Shown here piece by piece: positions 24,188 to 25,414 of a DNA stretch of 25,414 nucleotides. Source of the stretch: JAZQLP01 sp045629205. GTDB lineage: Bacteria; Bacillota; Clostridia; Oscillospirales; UBA644. The position numbers and the translations under genes are program-made. Positions within the stretch are counted from its first letter, which is position 1. Each line of letters starts with the position of its first letter. Location: the NCBI GenBank assembly GCA_045629205.1, contig JAZQQT010000186.1, positions 1-25,414 of the forward strand. Direction: 5' to 3'. Under the pieces are notes generated by a model. That model worked only from the letters and a program-made list of their open reading frames with translations. It was not told the origin of the DNA and did not search any database.

Positions 24188-24321
24188 GTTGCAAGTTCAA
24201 GTCCATAAGGTCGAGAAAAAGGTGCAATGGTGAAATGGGGTTGTATTTTACCCCTAAAAACACGAAAAGCCCTTGAAAATCAAGGACTTTTTGTGTTAGG
24301 GTGCAAAATTGTTGCCCCATT
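24188..24321. repeat. Hairpin repeat copy B
   Basis: Shares the exact 18-base core GTTCAAGTCCATAAGGTC (24195-24212) with copy A, then the same order of parts with different stems: AATGGGG/CCCCATT (24234-24240, 24315-24321), CCCTAA/TTAGGG (24252-24257, 24296-24301), CAC/GTG and CCTTG/CAAGG (24271-24275, 24281-24285). The arms differ from copy A yet still pair, so the structure seems kept rather than the letters. The stretch 24322-24396 beyond it shows nothing I recognise. Confidence 0.7.
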
Positions 24322-24396
24322 ATGGCTTCGTTCGCCTAAAATGAACCCTTATCACATCGACTATCATGAAACACATTTGTATCCGAATTTGTATTC

Positions 24397-24487
24397 TTAC
24401 TTCTTCACTATTACCTCTTACCTATTACTTGAATTCCGTTCACGCCGGGCCGTGAAAAGTGAAGAGTGAAGAGGTAATAGGTAATAA
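24397..24487. repeat. Imperfect long inverted repeat made of GTGAAGA and GGTAATAG words
   Basis: The left side (24397-24430) is built from complements of AGTGAAGA and GGTAATAG. The right side (24456-24487) has the same words on the plus strand (AAGTGAAGAGTGAAGAGG, TAATAGGTAATAAG). Together they make a near-palindrome enclosing the start of a second inverted repeat whose other arm is the terminator region. No coding potential. Confidence 0.65.
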
Positions 24488-24521
24488 GTAAAAAATTCCG
24501 CCCACTTGCGTGAACGGAATT
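24432..24521. repeat. 14-bp perfect inverted repeat across the terminator region
   Basis: AATTCCGTTCACGC (24432-24445) and its exact complement (24508-24521) are 62 bases apart. The second arm overlaps the rRNA/tRNA operon terminator, so the first arm looks like a duplicated, inverted piece of it. Confidence 0.7.
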
Positions 24522-24525
24522 TTTT
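24490..24525 (-). terminator. Terminator of the rRNA/tRNA operon
   Basis: AAAAAATTCCG (24490-24500) and CGGAATTTTTT (24515-24525) form an 11-bp stem on the minus strand, directly after the tRNA-Asn CCA end, with a T6 run. Confidence 0.85.
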
Positions 24526-24600
24526 GGCTCCCCCTACTGGACTTGAACCAGTGACACCCTGATTAACAGTCAGGTGCTCTACCGACTGAGCTAAGGAGGA
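24525..24600 (-). tRNA. tRNA-Asn (anticodon GTT)
   Basis: Complete 76-base cloverleaf on the minus strand. The acceptor stem TCCTCCT/AGGGGGA has one G-T pair, the D-arm is TAGCTCAGTCGGTAGAGC, and the anticodon loop CTGTTAA sits in CTGACTGTTAATCAG, giving GTT. The T-arm is CTGGTTCAAGTCCAG. The CCA end is encoded. Last gene of the rRNA operon. Confidence 0.97.
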
Positions 24601-24615
24601 ATATATAAAATTTAG

Positions 24616-24691
24616 TGGTACACCATCAGGGATTCGAACCCTGGACCCACTGATTAAGAGTCAGTTGCTCTGCCAACTGAGCTAATGGTGT
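24616..24691 (-). tRNA. tRNA-Lys (anticodon CTT)
   Basis: Complete 76-base cloverleaf on the minus strand. The acceptor stem is ACACCAT/ATGGTGT, the D-arm is TAGCTCAGTTGGCAGAGC, and CTGACTCTTAATCAG gives anticodon CTT. The T-arm is CAGGGTTCGAATCCCTG and the CCA end is encoded. It lies between 5S rRNA and tRNA-Asn. Confidence 0.97.
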
Positions 24692-24698
24692 ATGTATA

Positions 24699-24727
24699 AC
24701 CGGTGACCGTAAGAAACGGTCACCGGT
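24699..24727 (-). other. Hairpin at the 3' end of 5S rRNA
   Basis: A 12-bp perfect inverted repeat ACCGGTGACCGT/ACGGTCACCGGT (24699-24710, 24716-24727) overlaps the 5S 3' end and precedes tRNA-Lys. Without a T-run it is better read as a processing stem than a terminator. Confidence 0.55.
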
Positions 24728-24841
24728 GTCGGCATCGACTTATCTTTCCGGGTCGTCACCAACCAAGTATTTTCAGCACACATGAGCTTAACTACCGTGT
24801 TCGGAATGGGAACGGGTGGATCCTCATGGTTATGGACACCG
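24725..24841 (-). rRNA. 5S ribosomal RNA
   Basis: About 117 bases on the minus strand. The typical core CCCGTTCCCATTCCGAACACGG is followed by AGTTAAGCTC and a 3' part ending GATGCCGACACCG, which pairs with the 5' CGGTGTC. Ends are set by this helix and may be off by a base or two. Confidence 0.95.
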
Positions 24842-24927
24842 ACTATGAGATCATAAAATTATAACCTCAAAATTGAATAACACTCAAAAAGTAATGATAA
24901 AGTCACTATATAACTCAAACTTGAACC

Positions 24928-25414
<487 letters not shown>

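Noticed and set aside
24397..24487. CRISPR array suggested by repeated short words
   Set aside because: Words are 7-8 bases, irregularly spaced, without uniform repeats or spacers, and no cas genes are present.

Overview
The window reads as chromosomal DNA of a Gram-positive, moderately AT-rich gut-type Clostridia. The evidence is a T-box riboswitch in front of pheST, a class B sortase, an LCP cell-wall ligase, a CpsB/BY-kinase polysaccharide control pair, and many sigma-A promoters with 16-18 bp spacers. A membrane-anchored partner follows the sigma factor, a pairing I recognise from gut Firmicutes. Nothing in the sequence fixes the genus.

Layout. 1-3886 (- strand): T-box-controlled pheS-pheT. 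3932-7027 (- strand): a two-gene glycan unit, a GH95 alpha-L-fucosidase/L-galactosidase-type enzyme and a TIM-barrel sugar isomerase/epimerase. 7112-7648 (+): a six-helix membrane protein. 7707-9483 (-): a YbaK/ProXp-type tRNA-editing protein with an MFS transporter. 9604-14952 (-): a compact six-gene cell-envelope operon (small membrane protein, Wzz/BY-kinase, CpsB-type PHP phosphatase, sortase B, a putative sortase substrate, LCP protein). 15032-15246 (+): a divergent small Cro/C1-type HTH gene with an apparent one-base deletion. 15294-16205 (-): an EamA transporter. 16385-18487 (+): a lipoprotein beta-helix glycosidase resembling GH141. 18569-20395 (-): a GH127 enzyme. 20592-22510 (-): a sigma-70/ECF-like factor with a membrane-anchored partner. 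22660-24330: an accessory patch with a methyltransferase remnant and an LRR protein gene, each starting beside one copy of a diverged hairpin repeat. 24397-24525: repeat-rich DNA and the rRNA/tRNA terminator. 24525-25414 (-): tRNA-Asn, tRNA-Lys, 5S rRNA and the 3' part of 23S rRNA, which runs off the window.

How the genes may work together. GH141, GH95 and GH127 families all have members that act on side chains of complex pectin (rhamnogalacturonan II). Here the GH141-like protein is a surface lipoprotein, while GH95 and GH127 lack signal peptides. This suggests outside trimming, uptake of oligosaccharides, and inside finishing. The envelope operon joins chain-length/kinase control, dephosphorylation, wall attachment of polysaccharide (LCP) and wall attachment of a protein (sortase plus a substrate with an SPDTA sorting motif). 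It contains no glycosyltransferase. Its promoter carries an imperfect dyad and faces the HTH gene, which makes that gene the obvious candidate regulator.

The points most worth a second look are the sortase/LCP/BY-kinase operon with its non-canonical sorting signal, the poly-A frameshift in the HTH gene, the paired hairpin repeats with arm changes that preserve pairing around the LRR cassette, and a 15-base motif shared by the sigma-factor leader and the GH127 leader.
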